Assembly: GCF_000023785.1 (NCBI RefSeq)
Contig: NC_012982.1
Location: 3,162,001 to 3,226,000, forward strand
DNA from: Hirschia baltica ATCC 49814
Lineage (GTDB): Bacteria; Pseudomonadota; Alphaproteobacteria; Caulobacterales; Hyphomonadaceae
Direction: 5' to 3'
DNA length: 64,000 nt
In this document: positions 53,593 to 62,536 of the stretch, one piece after another
Layout: each line of letters begins with the position of its first letter
Position numbering within the stretch: the stretch's first letter is position 1
Translations under genes and position numbers: made by a program
The notes under the pieces: model-generated
Told to the model about the DNA's origin: nothing
Database searches by the model: none
Seen by the model: only the letters and a program-made list of their open reading frames with translations

Positions 53593-53698
53593 ATCCACGC
53601 CTTAAGAATGGGAAGTTTCCACCAAGACTTCAAATCTGACTTTCCCTCGCTCTATCTTCCTGCCATAGTTAATGCGGGGACAAAGCAAGGGATATGCT

Positions 53699-55099
53699 AT
53701 GAGAAACGGACTAAGACCAAAATCACTAGAGACACACCTTTTTAGTGACGGACCTAAACGTATATTGGCCTTAGATGGTGGCGGCGTCCGCGGCATACTC
53801 ACATGCGGTATTCTTGAACAGGTCGAAGCAAAACTTGCCGGACGACTGCCTGAAGCAGAACGTGAAGATTTTCGTCTGTGTCACTATTTCGATTTGATAG
53901 CCGGCACCTCCACAGGCGCAATCATGGCGACCCTGCTGGCGATGGGATATAAAGTCAGCGAAATAAAATCACTCTACAGAACACTTGCCAATGATGTGTT
54001 TGGTCAGAAAAAACACGGCATTATCGGCATGGTGCCCAAGTTTGACTCACGCAAACTCACTAAAGTGATCAATACATGTTTTCGTGATTTCCTAATCAGT
54101 AAAGGCGCTGACCCAGCGCATAGGCTAGAATTAGGGTCTGAATATCTGCAAACCGGATTAATGATCTGCTCAAAGCGCATTGATAAAGGCAGCCCGTGGG
54201 TACTCACCAACAATCCCAAATCGAAATATTGGGAGTGGAATTCTCCACATTGGCAAGGCTATTACGATGCAAATGGCGGCCCCGGTGAAAAATTTATCGC
54301 CAATAAGCATTACATCCTTCAAGAAGTTGTGCAGGCATCAGCCTCAGCTCCCTTCTTTCTAAGCCCTGTTGAAAAGCAAATTTCATCAGCCGAAAAAGCG
54401 CTATTCTTTGATGGCGGTGTCAGCCCACACAATAATCCGGCCATGCAAGCCTTTCTTGTTGCAACATCAAAGTGGCGCGACAATGCCAAGCCTTGGCCAA
54501 AGTGGAATGGAGAACCAAAATCTCCTTTCGGGTTTGGGTGGAAGACAGGGCCAGAAAACATCTCTGTATTGTCCCTAGGAACAGGCGCGTACCGGCCAAC
54601 ATTCAGCGTAAAAGATTTTAAAGGCAAAATGGCTGGCCTAAAAGCAATTGAGGCCCTGCGCGGCATGATACCAGACACATCAACAAATGGTCTCACATGG
54701 CTTCAAGCAATGTCCGATCCCGCCTTCCCAGTCAAAATCAATTCAGAACTTGGCGATATGGATGATCTGGGCATTATGAATGACTCCCTACTCCATTTCC
54801 AACGCATTGATCTGGACCTTGATGAACCAGCCGTACGCGACATTATTGGCGATGAAGCCTTTGAGGGTGAAAATTTTCTCGGAGCCTTTGAGAAAAAAGG
54901 TGTTGATGGATTAATCAATTCTATGCGCGCTCTGGAAAATTCAGCCAGCACCAATATGGATCGCCTTGAATCTATTGGTGAACATTTAGGGCAATACTGG
55001 TTTGGCATGGACCGTTTTGGACGCAAACCTACCCCCTCAAGAGGTGACCCCAAAGCAGATCCAGCATCTTTAATTCTTCCTCACCACTTTGACGGTTAA
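53699..55099 (+). CDS. patatin-like phospholipase
   Basis: 466 residues from ATG at 53699 (an ATG at 53672 is also open but AAGGGAT sits before the second). Patatin fold: oxyanion DGGGVRG (26-32), catalytic Ser71 in GTSTG and Asp in FDGGVSPHNN. Hydrolyses phospholipid or other lipid acyl esters. No signal peptide. The C-terminal half (about 300-466) is longer than in minimal patatins, with a late LGQYWFGMDRFGRKP segment shared by CBASS-type and other bacterial patatins of this size, but no nucleotide cyclase is nearby, so a defence role is not indicated. Confidence 0.9.
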   Translation: MRNGLRPKSLETHLFSDGPKRILALDGGGVRGILTCGILEQVEAKLAGRLPEAEREDFRLCHYFDLIAGTSTGAIMATLLAMGYKVSEIKSLYRTLANDVFGQKKHGIIGMVPKFDSRKLTKVINTCFRDFLISKGADPAHRLELGSEYLQTGLMICSKRIDKGSPWVLTNNPKSKYWEWNSPHWQGYYDANGGPGEKFIANKHYILQEVVQASASAPFFLSPVEKQISSAEKALFFDGGVSPHNNPAMQAFLVATSKWRDNAKPWPKWNGEPKSPFGFGWKTGPENISVLSLGTGAYRPTFSVKDFKGKMAGLKAIEALRGMIPDTSTNGLTWLQAMSDPAFPVKINSELGDMDDLGIMNDSLLHFQRIDLDLDEPAVRDIIGDEAFEGENFLGAFEKKGVDGLINSMRALENSASTNMDRLESIGEHLGQYWFGMDRFGRKPTPSRGDPKADPASLILPHHFDG

Positions 55100-55179
55100 A
55101 CTATTACTTCACTATTTCGGGTATATGTGAAATAAAGCCGGAAAAATGCTTCCAGGAGCATATATGAGTGGAGTTTATC

Positions 55180-56587
55180 ATGCCCGTACAAAACCGGTTA
55201 TCACTGCGTGTTGGCTTATCTCTTTTGATGCTCGGCTTTTCCGGCAATGCCTTTGCGCAAGAGGAACCATTCCGGTTTGACAATCACCTCTCCGAAAACA
55301 TTAGCGTGTCTGGCGAAACTCGCATGCGCTATGAAGCGCTTAATGGGCAATTTCGCGCTGGCGGTACGGGTAGCGACCAGATGTCGTTATTTCGGACACT
55401 CATTCACGCAAAACTGGATACCGGACCAGTCACTTTCAGTATAGAACTTCAGGACAGCCGCACATATCTAGACGATAAAGACTCTCCAAATTCCAGCAGC
55501 ATCACCAACCCGCTCGATATTCTGTAATTATACGCCAATTTCCAAACACCAGGCCTATTGGGTTCTGGTTCACAAATGGACATCACACTGGGCCGACAAA
55601 CTGTCAGCATTGGCTCAAAACGCCAAATTGAACGTGTCTCATTTGCCAATGTCATAAAAGCCTACACAGGCATCCATGCTGTCTCCACAAATGATCGCGG
55701 CGATGAACTTCATCTCGCTTATGTTGTACCAATAGACCGCAATCCTGCTGATCCTTCAAATGATTTGAATGACAATTCTCTTTCAGGTGACAGTGAAGAA
55801 TGGGATCGCCACATCTGGAGCGTTCACTACCGCCGCTCAGATTTCATACCTTCTATTGCAAAAGATATATGGGGCGAAATCTTCGTTTACGGGACTAAAT
55901 GAAAAAGACAATGCAATCACAGCCACACCAAATAGAGAGTATATCGGCCCCGGCTTCCGACTCTACCGCAAACCAATATCTAGCCAATGGGATATGGATA
56001 TTGAAGGGGTATGGAGAACCGGTACGCGCCGTTCCACTTCATTGACATCAGATACAACAGATTTAGATGTCGATGCACAAATGCTTTTCTCAGCCATTGG
56101 TTACACATTCGATACACCTTGGCAGCCCCGCCTTGCGCTTGAATATTACTATGCATCAGGCGATGAAGATCCAAATGATGACAAATATGACCAATATGAA
56201 CGCCTGTTTGGATCTCGCCGCACCGACCTCAACAACACATCAATTCACGGTCCGCTAACACCCGCAAACTTATCTGCCCCAGGTGCGCGTATCCAAGTAA
56301 AACCCAATTCGCGCTGGGATGCACGCCTTGCCTATTCTGCCGCTTTCTTGGCGTCCAGCACAGATAACTGGGTAATTGCCAAACAACGCGACATCACAGG
56401 CCAATCAGGTGATTTCATCGGACACACACTCGATGGCCGCGCGCGTTATTGGCTCATTCCAGAAAGTTTACGTCTAGATGTCGGTGCATCTGTATTTCTC
56501 AAAGGTGCTTTTGCGAAAACTTCACCCAATGCATCCAATGAAGATGAGACATTCTTTGGCTATTCCTCATTTATTTTTAGCTTTTAA
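55180..56587 (+). pseudogene. porin-like (alginate export family) gene with two lesions
   Basis: Signal peptide (LSLRVGLSLLMLGFSGNAFA) and start ATG at 55180 behind GGAG. The outer-membrane barrel sequence continues in one frame, but TAA at 55525-55527 interrupts it; the flanks (ITNPLDIL and LYANFQTPGLLG) read on without a gap, and CAA to TAA would explain it. At 55891-55893 a run of GGG shifts the frame; with one G less the sequence continues as VYGLNEKDNAI. The final frame ends in the expected aromatic tail (SSFIFSF). Together about 465 codons. Two independent lesions point to a dead gene rather than one sequencing slip. Confidence 0.82.
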
Positions 56588-56639
56588 TTGGCTTCCGTAC
56601 AAACATTCACTTGTTGTGAACACATAACGCGCTTACATG

Positions 56640-56815
56640 AGAGTCTGGTGGTTTGCTGCGGCGTTTGTGTAGGGAAGTTTTATTCCAGCGACCTTACATT
56701 TTCATCAGGGAGCTGGCTCTGGTCTGGATCGTGGTCCTAACTACCTGGTGCCCACCTAGCTTGCTGGGTCGATGGGAATACACATACCCCACGGCGTTTG
56801 TGGCGCCACCTCTAT
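56640..56815 (+). ncRNA. ssrS: 6S RNA (candidate)
   Basis: Non-coding stretch directly upstream of the 5-formyltetrahydrofolate cyclo-ligase gene, the conserved neighbour of 6S RNA in proteobacteria. Terminal pairing is visible: AGAG (56640-56643) and GGTGG (56647-56651) with CCACCTCT (56806-56813). Central stretches such as GGTCCTAACTACCTGGTGCC resemble alphaproteobacterial 6S RNA. It would bind sigma70-RNA polymerase and be processed ahead of the cyclo-ligase message. Ends are approximate. Confidence 0.72.
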
Positions 56816-56836
56816 TAAACTGGATAGGAATAAAAT

Positions 56837-57448
56837 TTGTCATCTCCGAACGCGCAGCAAAAAGACCTTCTTCGAGCTCACATGAAGGAGATTCGCGCCG
56901 AATCCGCAGCGCGAGACCCTGATGCTGCCGACAAACTTGCAAAACGTTTTCCATTAAAATTACTTGATCGCTTTGGTCCCGTTGTGGCGGGATATCGCGC
57001 CATTGGCGATGAGCTTGACCCGCTTCCCCTGCTCAATAGATTGAGAAAAAAAGGTGCAAAAATCGTTCTGCCGCGCGTTGAAAGCTCAGGCGATATGACG
57101 TTCCGCCTGCATGAAAAGCCAGAAGATCTCGTCAAAGGTCCATTTGGTTTGCTGCAACCTGCTTCCGACGCTATCGAGATCCGCCCCAAACTTGTTCTCG
57201 CGCCCATGCTTGCCTTTGATGCACGCGGCACGCGCCTTGGATATGGTAAAGGCTATTATGATCGCGCTATAAAAGTGCTGCGCGCAGATGGCCCCTGCTT
57301 TTTTGTAGGCCTTGGTTACTCCCAGCAACAAGTGGATGCTGTCCCATCCGAAGCGCATGATATCGCGCTGGATTGGGCAGAAACACCAAATAATTCTGTA
57401 CCTTTGTTTCTTGCGCGCGCAGCTCCGCAAAACCAAAAAGACGAATAG
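56837..57448 (+). CDS. ygfA: 5-formyltetrahydrofolate cyclo-ligase
   Basis: 203 residues from TTG at 56837 (ATG at 56882 would remove the KDLLRAHMKEIR segment conserved in the family). Converts 5-formyl-THF to 5,10-methenyl-THF with ATP. The family motifs LAPMLAFDARGTRLGYGKGYYDRAI are present. It follows 6S RNA, so it is likely transcribed with it. Confidence 0.92.
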   Translation: MSSPNAQQKDLLRAHMKEIRAESAARDPDAADKLAKRFPLKLLDRFGPVVAGYRAIGDELDPLPLLNRLRKKGAKIVLPRVESSGDMTFRLHEKPEDLVKGPFGLLQPASDAIEIRPKLVLAPMLAFDARGTRLGYGKGYYDRAIKVLRADGPCFFVGLGYSQQQVDAVPSEAHDIALDWAETPNNSVPLFLARAAPQNQKDE

Positions 57449-57525
57449 CGCCTCGAATACTTCCCAATTGTATGATCTAATTGATTCAGACGGTCACTTA
57501 GCGACACGCAAAACAGGAAGCCAAG

Positions 57526-57972
57526 ATGAAAACCATTTCTTCCATATCAAAAGCTATAACGCTTGCAGTATTGGCAACAATTGGATTGAACGCTTGCTCC
57601 CATGCCAATCAAGACGATGATCACGGCAAAGACACACAGGCCTGCAAATTTCAGATCGAAAATGCATATGCTTGGGTCAACCATATGCCTCAGCCGCGCA
57701 TTGAAAATGCCAAGACACCTCAAAAAAATCGGATTGTACACATCAAAGCCGAGCTCGTCCCAGCAGACACTTTCGCAGCTTTAGAGCGAAATAATGAGAT
57801 GACGACAGAAACAAATTTAGTTCTCAATATCGTCGAATCCGACACTACTTTATCAAACGAAACAGGCGCTAAATATTCCGAAGGCATGGCAAGACCGCCT
57901 TTTGAAACAGTCTCTATTCACTGTAACGGACTACAAATTTTCACGATAGATGAAATCACGAAGGTTCACTAA
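57526..57972 (+). CDS. small lipoprotein, function unknown
   Basis: 148 residues. Signal peptide with lipobox LNAC (Cys24 in ATIGLNACSH), so an outer- or inner-membrane-anchored periplasmic protein. A single domain of beta character (VHIKAELVPADTFAALERNN; LVLNIVESDTTLS) with two cysteines that could pair (QACKFQ and SIHCNG). No family recognised. Lies between the cyclo-ligase and metallophosphoesterase genes on the same strand. Confidence 0.7.
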   Translation: MKTISSISKAITLAVLATIGLNACSHANQDDDHGKDTQACKFQIENAYAWVNHMPQPRIENAKTPQKNRIVHIKAELVPADTFAALERNNEMTTETNLVLNIVESDTTLSNETGAKYSEGMARPPFETVSIHCNGLQIFTIDEITKVH

Positions 57973-58051
57973 CAACGCCCTGGCTATTCACAATCGGCCG
58001 ACAAAGGCGTAAAGCCTCCCTTTTACGCCCCTTGCCTATGTGGACTTCTCT

Positions 58052-58873
58052 ATGCGTTTAGCCTTTTTCGGAGATGTGGTCGGTAAATCCGGTCGCGCTG
58101 CTGTTATTGATAATCTGCCAGACGTCAAATTTGACCTTGGTCTGGATTTTGTCGTTGTAAACGGTGAAAACGCTGCCGGCGGGTTTGGCATAACCGAAAA
58201 AATCGCAAACGATATTTTTGACGCTGGTGCCGATTGTATTACACTTGGAAACCATTCGTGGGACCAACGCGAAATGCTTACCTATATCGAGCGTGAACCA
58301 CGTTTAATAAGACCCTACAACTACCCCCAAGGATTGGAAATCCCCGGACGCGGCGCTCACCTCTACACCCTGCCTGATGGTCGCCGTATCTATGTGATCC
58401 AAATACATGGCCGCGTATTTATGGACAGTCTAGACGACCCCTTCCAAGGCGTATTGCGTGCATTGCAAGAAGCCCCTCTCGGCGTAGTCGCGGATGCCAT
58501 TATCGTCGAAGTTCACGCCGAAGCTTCCTCTGAAAAAGCCTGTCTGGCACACCTTATTGATGGTCAAGCTAGCCTTGTTGTCGGTGCCCACACCCACACA
58601 CCTTCCGCTGATGATCAGATTTATCCGGGCGGAACTGCTTATATGACCGATGCTGGCATGTGCGGTGATTATGACAGCGTAATCGGCATGAAAAAAGAAA
58701 TTATCATTCAACGCCAAACAACGCGCCTCCCAAGCCCGCGTATGGAACCAGCCGATGGTGAAGGCACAATGTGTGGTGTATTTGTTGAAACTGATGATGC
58801 AACTGGCCTCGCAACCCGTATTGATCCCATCCGCATTGGTGGTCGGCTAAAAGAAACTTTCCCAAAGCTTTAG
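58052..58873 (+). CDS. ymdB: TIGR00282/YmdB family metallophosphoesterase
   Basis: 273 residues from ATG at 58052 (GTG at 58040 is in frame). Binuclear metal phosphodiesterase motifs: FFGDVVGKSGR, NGENAAGGFG, TLGNHSWDQRE, VEVHAEASSEK, VGAHTHTPSAD and TDAGMCGDYDS. Bacillus YmdB is a 2',3'-cyclic-nucleotide phosphodiesterase; the alphaproteobacterial ortholog commonly follows the cyclo-ligase gene, as it nearly does here. Confidence 0.93.
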   Translation: MRLAFFGDVVGKSGRAAVIDNLPDVKFDLGLDFVVVNGENAAGGFGITEKIANDIFDAGADCITLGNHSWDQREMLTYIEREPRLIRPYNYPQGLEIPGRGAHLYTLPDGRRIYVIQIHGRVFMDSLDDPFQGVLRALQEAPLGVVADAIIVEVHAEASSEKACLAHLIDGQASLVVGAHTHTPSADDQIYPGGTAYMTDAGMCGDYDSVIGMKKEIIIQRQTTRLPSPRMEPADGEGTMCGVFVETDDATGLATRIDPIRIGGRLKETFPKL

Positions 58874-58906
58874 ATCGCTAAACCACGCCTGTACGCACGT
58901 CGTATT

Positions 58907-59491
58907 TTAAAACGGCAAACGTAGCTGACGCTGGGTGGGAATAGATGTCACCTTACCAAAAGCATGGCCGAGGACAGATTCGGCCCGCAAGATTATTTGC
59001 GCTGAAGCGCCCGCATCTTCTCCTGCATCATGATGCTTGAACTTCAAGCCAAGTCGCTTTTTAAGGCTTGATAAGCCATGCCCGCCATTGCCCTTAAATT
59101 GTGGCCAAGCTTGTTGCGCCACTTTCACGCTATCTGTCCATGCCAATCGAGGCAAAGGCAAAGCATGCATCTGGCAGGCTGCATTTATCGCTAATTCATC
59201 AAAACGACTATGCTGCACCATTGCGTGTTGCTTCAAAAATGGCTGAAGACGTCCCCACACATCTGGAAACATTTGCGCGTGCCGAACAGTATCTGCTCCA
59301 ATACCATGCAGTTTCGTATTAAATGCAGAAAAAGAAACGTCTGGATTCACATAGGTAGACCATATCAATATCTCTCCATCCCAACCCACACATGCCAAAC
59401 CTATCTGACATATACTCGCGCGATCATTATTGGCCGTTTCGACATCCAGCGCGATAAACCTATAATCATCCTCTGGTGGTCCCATGCTCAT
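58907..59491 (-). CDS. 3'-5' exonuclease, DnaQ-like
   Basis: 194 residues, RNase T/DEDDh-type exonuclease: ExoI FIALDVETANN (Asp, Glu), ExoII QHSRFDELAINA (Asp), ExoIII GHGLSSLKKRLGLKFKHHDA with a histidine and aspartate. It starts 4 bp inside the upstream YccF gene, so they are co-transcribed. Resembles the stand-alone polymerase-III epsilon-like exonucleases; substrate unknown. Confidence 0.88.
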   Translation of the reverse strand: MSMGPPEDDYRFIALDVETANNDRASICQIGLACVGWDGEILIWSTYVNPDVSFSAFNTKLHGIGADTVRHAQMFPDVWGRLQPFLKQHAMVQHSRFDELAINAACQMHALPLPRLAWTDSVKVAQQAWPQFKGNGGHGLSSLKKRLGLKFKHHDAGEDAGASAQIILRAESVLGHAFGKVTSIPTQRQLRLPF

Positions 59492-59940
59492 ATCCTATTT
59501 TGATAAAACCGGGCGCGTTCAATCTCTTCCGCTTCAATCTTTGATACACGTCGCTTACCCACCGGATTTAAAGCTGTGGGCACAGATTTTAATATCGCCA
59601 ACCCAGCGGGAATACCCACAATCGTCAAACACATAAGCACGCCTTTAACGACTAAAACGATTGCGACCACAATGCCTATAGGCAACCATAAGAGCAGCAC
59701 CAACCACCCCCAAACGCGCCACAAGCCATTTTGAGCGATTAACCCACCAGCGTGCTTAGCCTCCACCATGCGACTACCAAATGGCCAGAATAAAAATCGT
59801 CCCAACTCGACCAAACCAGTTCCCAATGGTGCGCCCACCACCGTCAACACCAACAACATTCCTACAAGCCAAACAATTGCTGCTGACACAAATCCCAAAA
59901 AGGGGAAATACCAGAATATATTTCCTAATAATGCCATCAA
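59488..59940 (-). CDS. YccF domain-containing membrane protein
   Basis: 150 residues with two repeats of the YccF unit: GNIFWYFPFLGFVSAAIVWL to GAPLGTGLVELG and LWRVWGWLVLLLWLPIGIVV to GIPAGLAIL. Four membrane spans. YccF proteins are small inner-membrane proteins of unknown role. It overlaps the exonuclease start and follows the TIR-TPR gene by 5 bp, so an operon of three is likely. Confidence 0.85.
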   Translation of the reverse strand: MMALLGNIFWYFPFLGFVSAAIVWLVGMLLVLTVVGAPLGTGLVELGRFLFWPFGSRMVEAKHAGGLIAQNGLWRVWGWLVLLLWLPIGIVVAIVLVVKGVLMCLTIVGIPAGLAILKSVPTALNPVGKRRVSKIEAEEIERARFYQNRI

Positions 59941-59945
59941 AATCC

Positions 59946-62339
59946 CTATTGCGCCGCCATTTGACGGATGCTCGCCAATTGCTCAGGGTTTGTGCCACTG
60001 ATTTCGAGGATTGAAATGGCCGATTGGAAATGTGCATCAATGCTCTCAGTTTCCCCTTGAGCCCTAGATAAATTTGCCACCATCACATGCGCATTCGCTT
60101 TCATGATGGGCGCATATTCTCCGTTATAATCTTTTAGCAATGTCAGATTTTCCTTAGCTGCCCCCATCGCGCTTTCGTAATCATCCAGCTCATAAAAGGC
60201 TTGAACGCGGCGCTCTAAGTCAGTGCTCAAGCCCGACACATCCACAGGCGATTGCATCCGCGCCAAAGCAAGGCTTTCATCTGTCGCTTGAATAACAAGA
60301 CTGGCCACTGACGCACGCGATGCTAGGTTTGCAATCTGACGCAATGCATTCAATTGTCCATCAACATCATTGACGGACGCATAAGCATCAACAGACTGGC
60401 CCAGCATATCAACTGCCCCCTGCATATTTCCCATATAAGCAACATAATCAGACCGTGCGAGCAGCACCATACCAAGACATGCGCCATCATCAGCCTCCAC
60501 ACATCGTTGCTGTGCATCCTCAACATAACCAAGCGCTTCTTCAGCAGTGCTTTGCATCGCGACAGCCTGCGCCAGTTTCATCAATGCCCGCACCTGCGTC
60601 GTGTGATCTTGCATCTGATCGGCTACAGAGACAGCCTCTTTGAGCAGCCTCACAATTTCAGCTTTATCCCCCATATCTTCGGCGGTATAAGATTGCGACC
60701 ATAATTCCTTGACGATCAATTCTCTTGAATTGATTTTCTCCAGTGCGCTAATGGCTTGCTCATGGTGTAATAAAGCTTCATCAAACTCACCGCGCTCTCT
60801 CGCAATAATCGCAAGATGATTTAACGCCCCGCCTTCAATCAAACGCGATTGCATTTTATCAGCCAATGCCAGCGCTTTGCGGGCCATCGCTTCAGCTTCA
60901 TCAAGCTTGCCTTCATTGGAAAGCATGGATGTCAGATTGAGATAGGCATTGCCCTTTTCAGTCTCCATACCTGCGCGGTCCATCGCCTCAAGCGATAAGG
61001 CATAGTTTTCACGCGCAGCATCCACATCCCCCATAGACATATAAGCATACCCAATATTGCCCAGCGCAGCCGCCTCACCTTTTGGCAAGCCCAATTGCTT
61101 AGACAAAGCAAGCGCCCGCTTGGAATATGACATGGACTTCTCATAATCGCCCATCGCATGTGTCAGATTACCAAGATTGACCAATGCCCGCGCGACGGCT
61201 TCTTGATCACGTTGTTTTTCAAAAATCGCTTTAACTTTGGTTAGTCCATCTAAAGCGGTCTGATATTCACCACGTGATTGCGCCATAAGCGCCAAATTGC
61301 CCAACGCTTTTGCTTCCCATTTTTCATCTGTTTGGCCTGCACCCGTCAGTATGGAATTATACAAAGCTTCAGCTTCATCCATACGGCCCATACGCTCATA
61401 GAGTGGCGCAAGCCCGTTGGCAGCGTCTGGATTACTCGGAACCAATTTTAACGATTGCTCATACGCATCAACGGCCTTTGCAGTATCTGTTGCCGCAAAC
61501 AATGCCCCCGCTTCGCTATAGCTTTGTGCCGCTGCATTTACGGCATCGCCCGCAGCTTGCGCTTGTTTTGCCGCCACTTCCGCCAGTGAAAGCGCAGCTT
61601 CTTCAACATTACCAGCCGCCAAAGCTTCTCTTGCAGCAGCTTTCTCCACATCAGAAGAGCGAAACACAGCATTTACAGCATCTTTCAAAGACTCTGCGCT
61701 ACGTGCATCCAAATCTTGCCCTGAAGCCGCCAACGCCGCCGCTATTTGTTCGGATACCAGTTTTTCAATGCGCGCATCATCATCCACGAGCAAATCTTTA
61801 ATTAGCGACACATTCGCTGCGGCCACACCCGCCATTGCCAGAAACGAGACAAGCGCACCTCGCGTAATCCATTTGCGTTTCCACGGAATAGCTTTGGCCG
61901 CCCGCCCCTCAACGCGCGCTTTTACTGCTTCTTCTAATTCTTGAAATGCATGATGATCACGATTGCCGTGCCAATTCATCAGCATTTCAGTGTGCACACG
62001 GTCAAACGGTTTTGGAATATCACATGCCTGCAACATCACGGGACATAATTTACCATTCACACGGGCATCATCAGCTTCAGAGCGCACCCAATCAGATGCC
62101 ACTGCATTCTCCGTCCAGCAGACCACAACCGCTTTGGCGTCTTTTAAAGCCTTCTCGATAGTGATCTCATAACTATCACCAGGCAATAAAGAGCGGTCCC
62201 ACCAAACATTCAAACCAGCTTTGGTTAGCGCACTTGCGACCATTGCTGCTTTATCGCGATCTTTAGAGCTGTAAGATATAAAAACGTCAGTTTTTTCAGC
62301 AGTCGAGTTCGCTATTTCAATGTTTTTGGCGTCTGTCAT
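59946..62339 (-). CDS. TIR domain, membrane segment and TPR repeat protein
   Basis: 797 residues. TIR domain about 17-120: TDVFISYSSKDRDKAAMVAS, WWDRSLLPGDS and SDWVRSEADD with Glu88 in the position of the NADase glutamate. One membrane segment at about 158-180 (GALVSFLAMAGVAAANVSLI) then, from about 205, an acidic Ala-rich helical region and some ten TPR/Kelch-like helical repeats. TIR on the cytoplasmic side and TPRs outside are implied if this is a single-pass protein. TIR enzymes often act in immunity by cleaving NAD+. First gene of a leftward operon with YccF and exonuclease genes. Confidence 0.85.
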   Translation of the reverse strand: MTDAKNIEIANSTAEKTDVFISYSSKDRDKAAMVASALTKAGLNVWWDRSLLPGDSYEITIEKALKDAKAVVVCWTENAVASDWVRSEADDARVNGKLCPVMLQACDIPKPFDRVHTEMLMNWHGNRDHHAFQELEEAVKARVEGRAAKAIPWKRKWITRGALVSFLAMAGVAAANVSLIKDLLVDDDARIEKLVSEQIAAALAASGQDLDARSAESLKDAVNAVFRSSDVEKAAAREALAAGNVEEAALSLAEVAAKQAQAAGDAVNAAAQSYSEAGALFAATDTAKAVDAYEQSLKLVPSNPDAANGLAPLYERMGRMDEAEALYNSILTGAGQTDEKWEAKALGNLALMAQSRGEYQTALDGLTKVKAIFEKQRDQEAVARALVNLGNLTHAMGDYEKSMSYSKRALALSKQLGLPKGEAAALGNIGYAYMSMGDVDAARENYALSLEAMDRAGMETEKGNAYLNLTSMLSNEGKLDEAEAMARKALALADKMQSRLIEGGALNHLAIIARERGEFDEALLHHEQAISALEKINSRELIVKELWSQSYTAEDMGDKAEIVRLLKEAVSVADQMQDHTTQVRALMKLAQAVAMQSTAEEALGYVEDAQQRCVEADDGACLGMVLLARSDYVAYMGNMQGAVDMLGQSVDAYASVNDVDGQLNALRQIANLASRASVASLVIQATDESLALARMQSPVDVSGLSTDLERRVQAFYELDDYESAMGAAKENLTLLKDYNGEYAPIMKANAHVMVANLSRAQGETESIDAHFQSAISILEISGTNPEQLASIRQMAAQ

Positions 62340-62536
62340 GGTTTCTGTCCCATATTTAACCTAAAAAACGTCTAGCATTCACAATGAAGTGACGTAAGGA
62401 CTTTATCAAGAATATAAGTTTCCCCCTTGAAGCGATTCACGGTCTGGGCTTTCTTAAAGCAACTGAACTGTATTGTTCAGTCTAGGCTTTTTTTGGTTAA
62501 GTCGTAGAGTATCGCCTAGACGTTTGAGGAGTTTGC

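Noticed and set aside
61310-61801. Rightward 163-codon frame in the TIR-TPR gene
   Set aside because: Antisense, proline/leucine-biased and without features.
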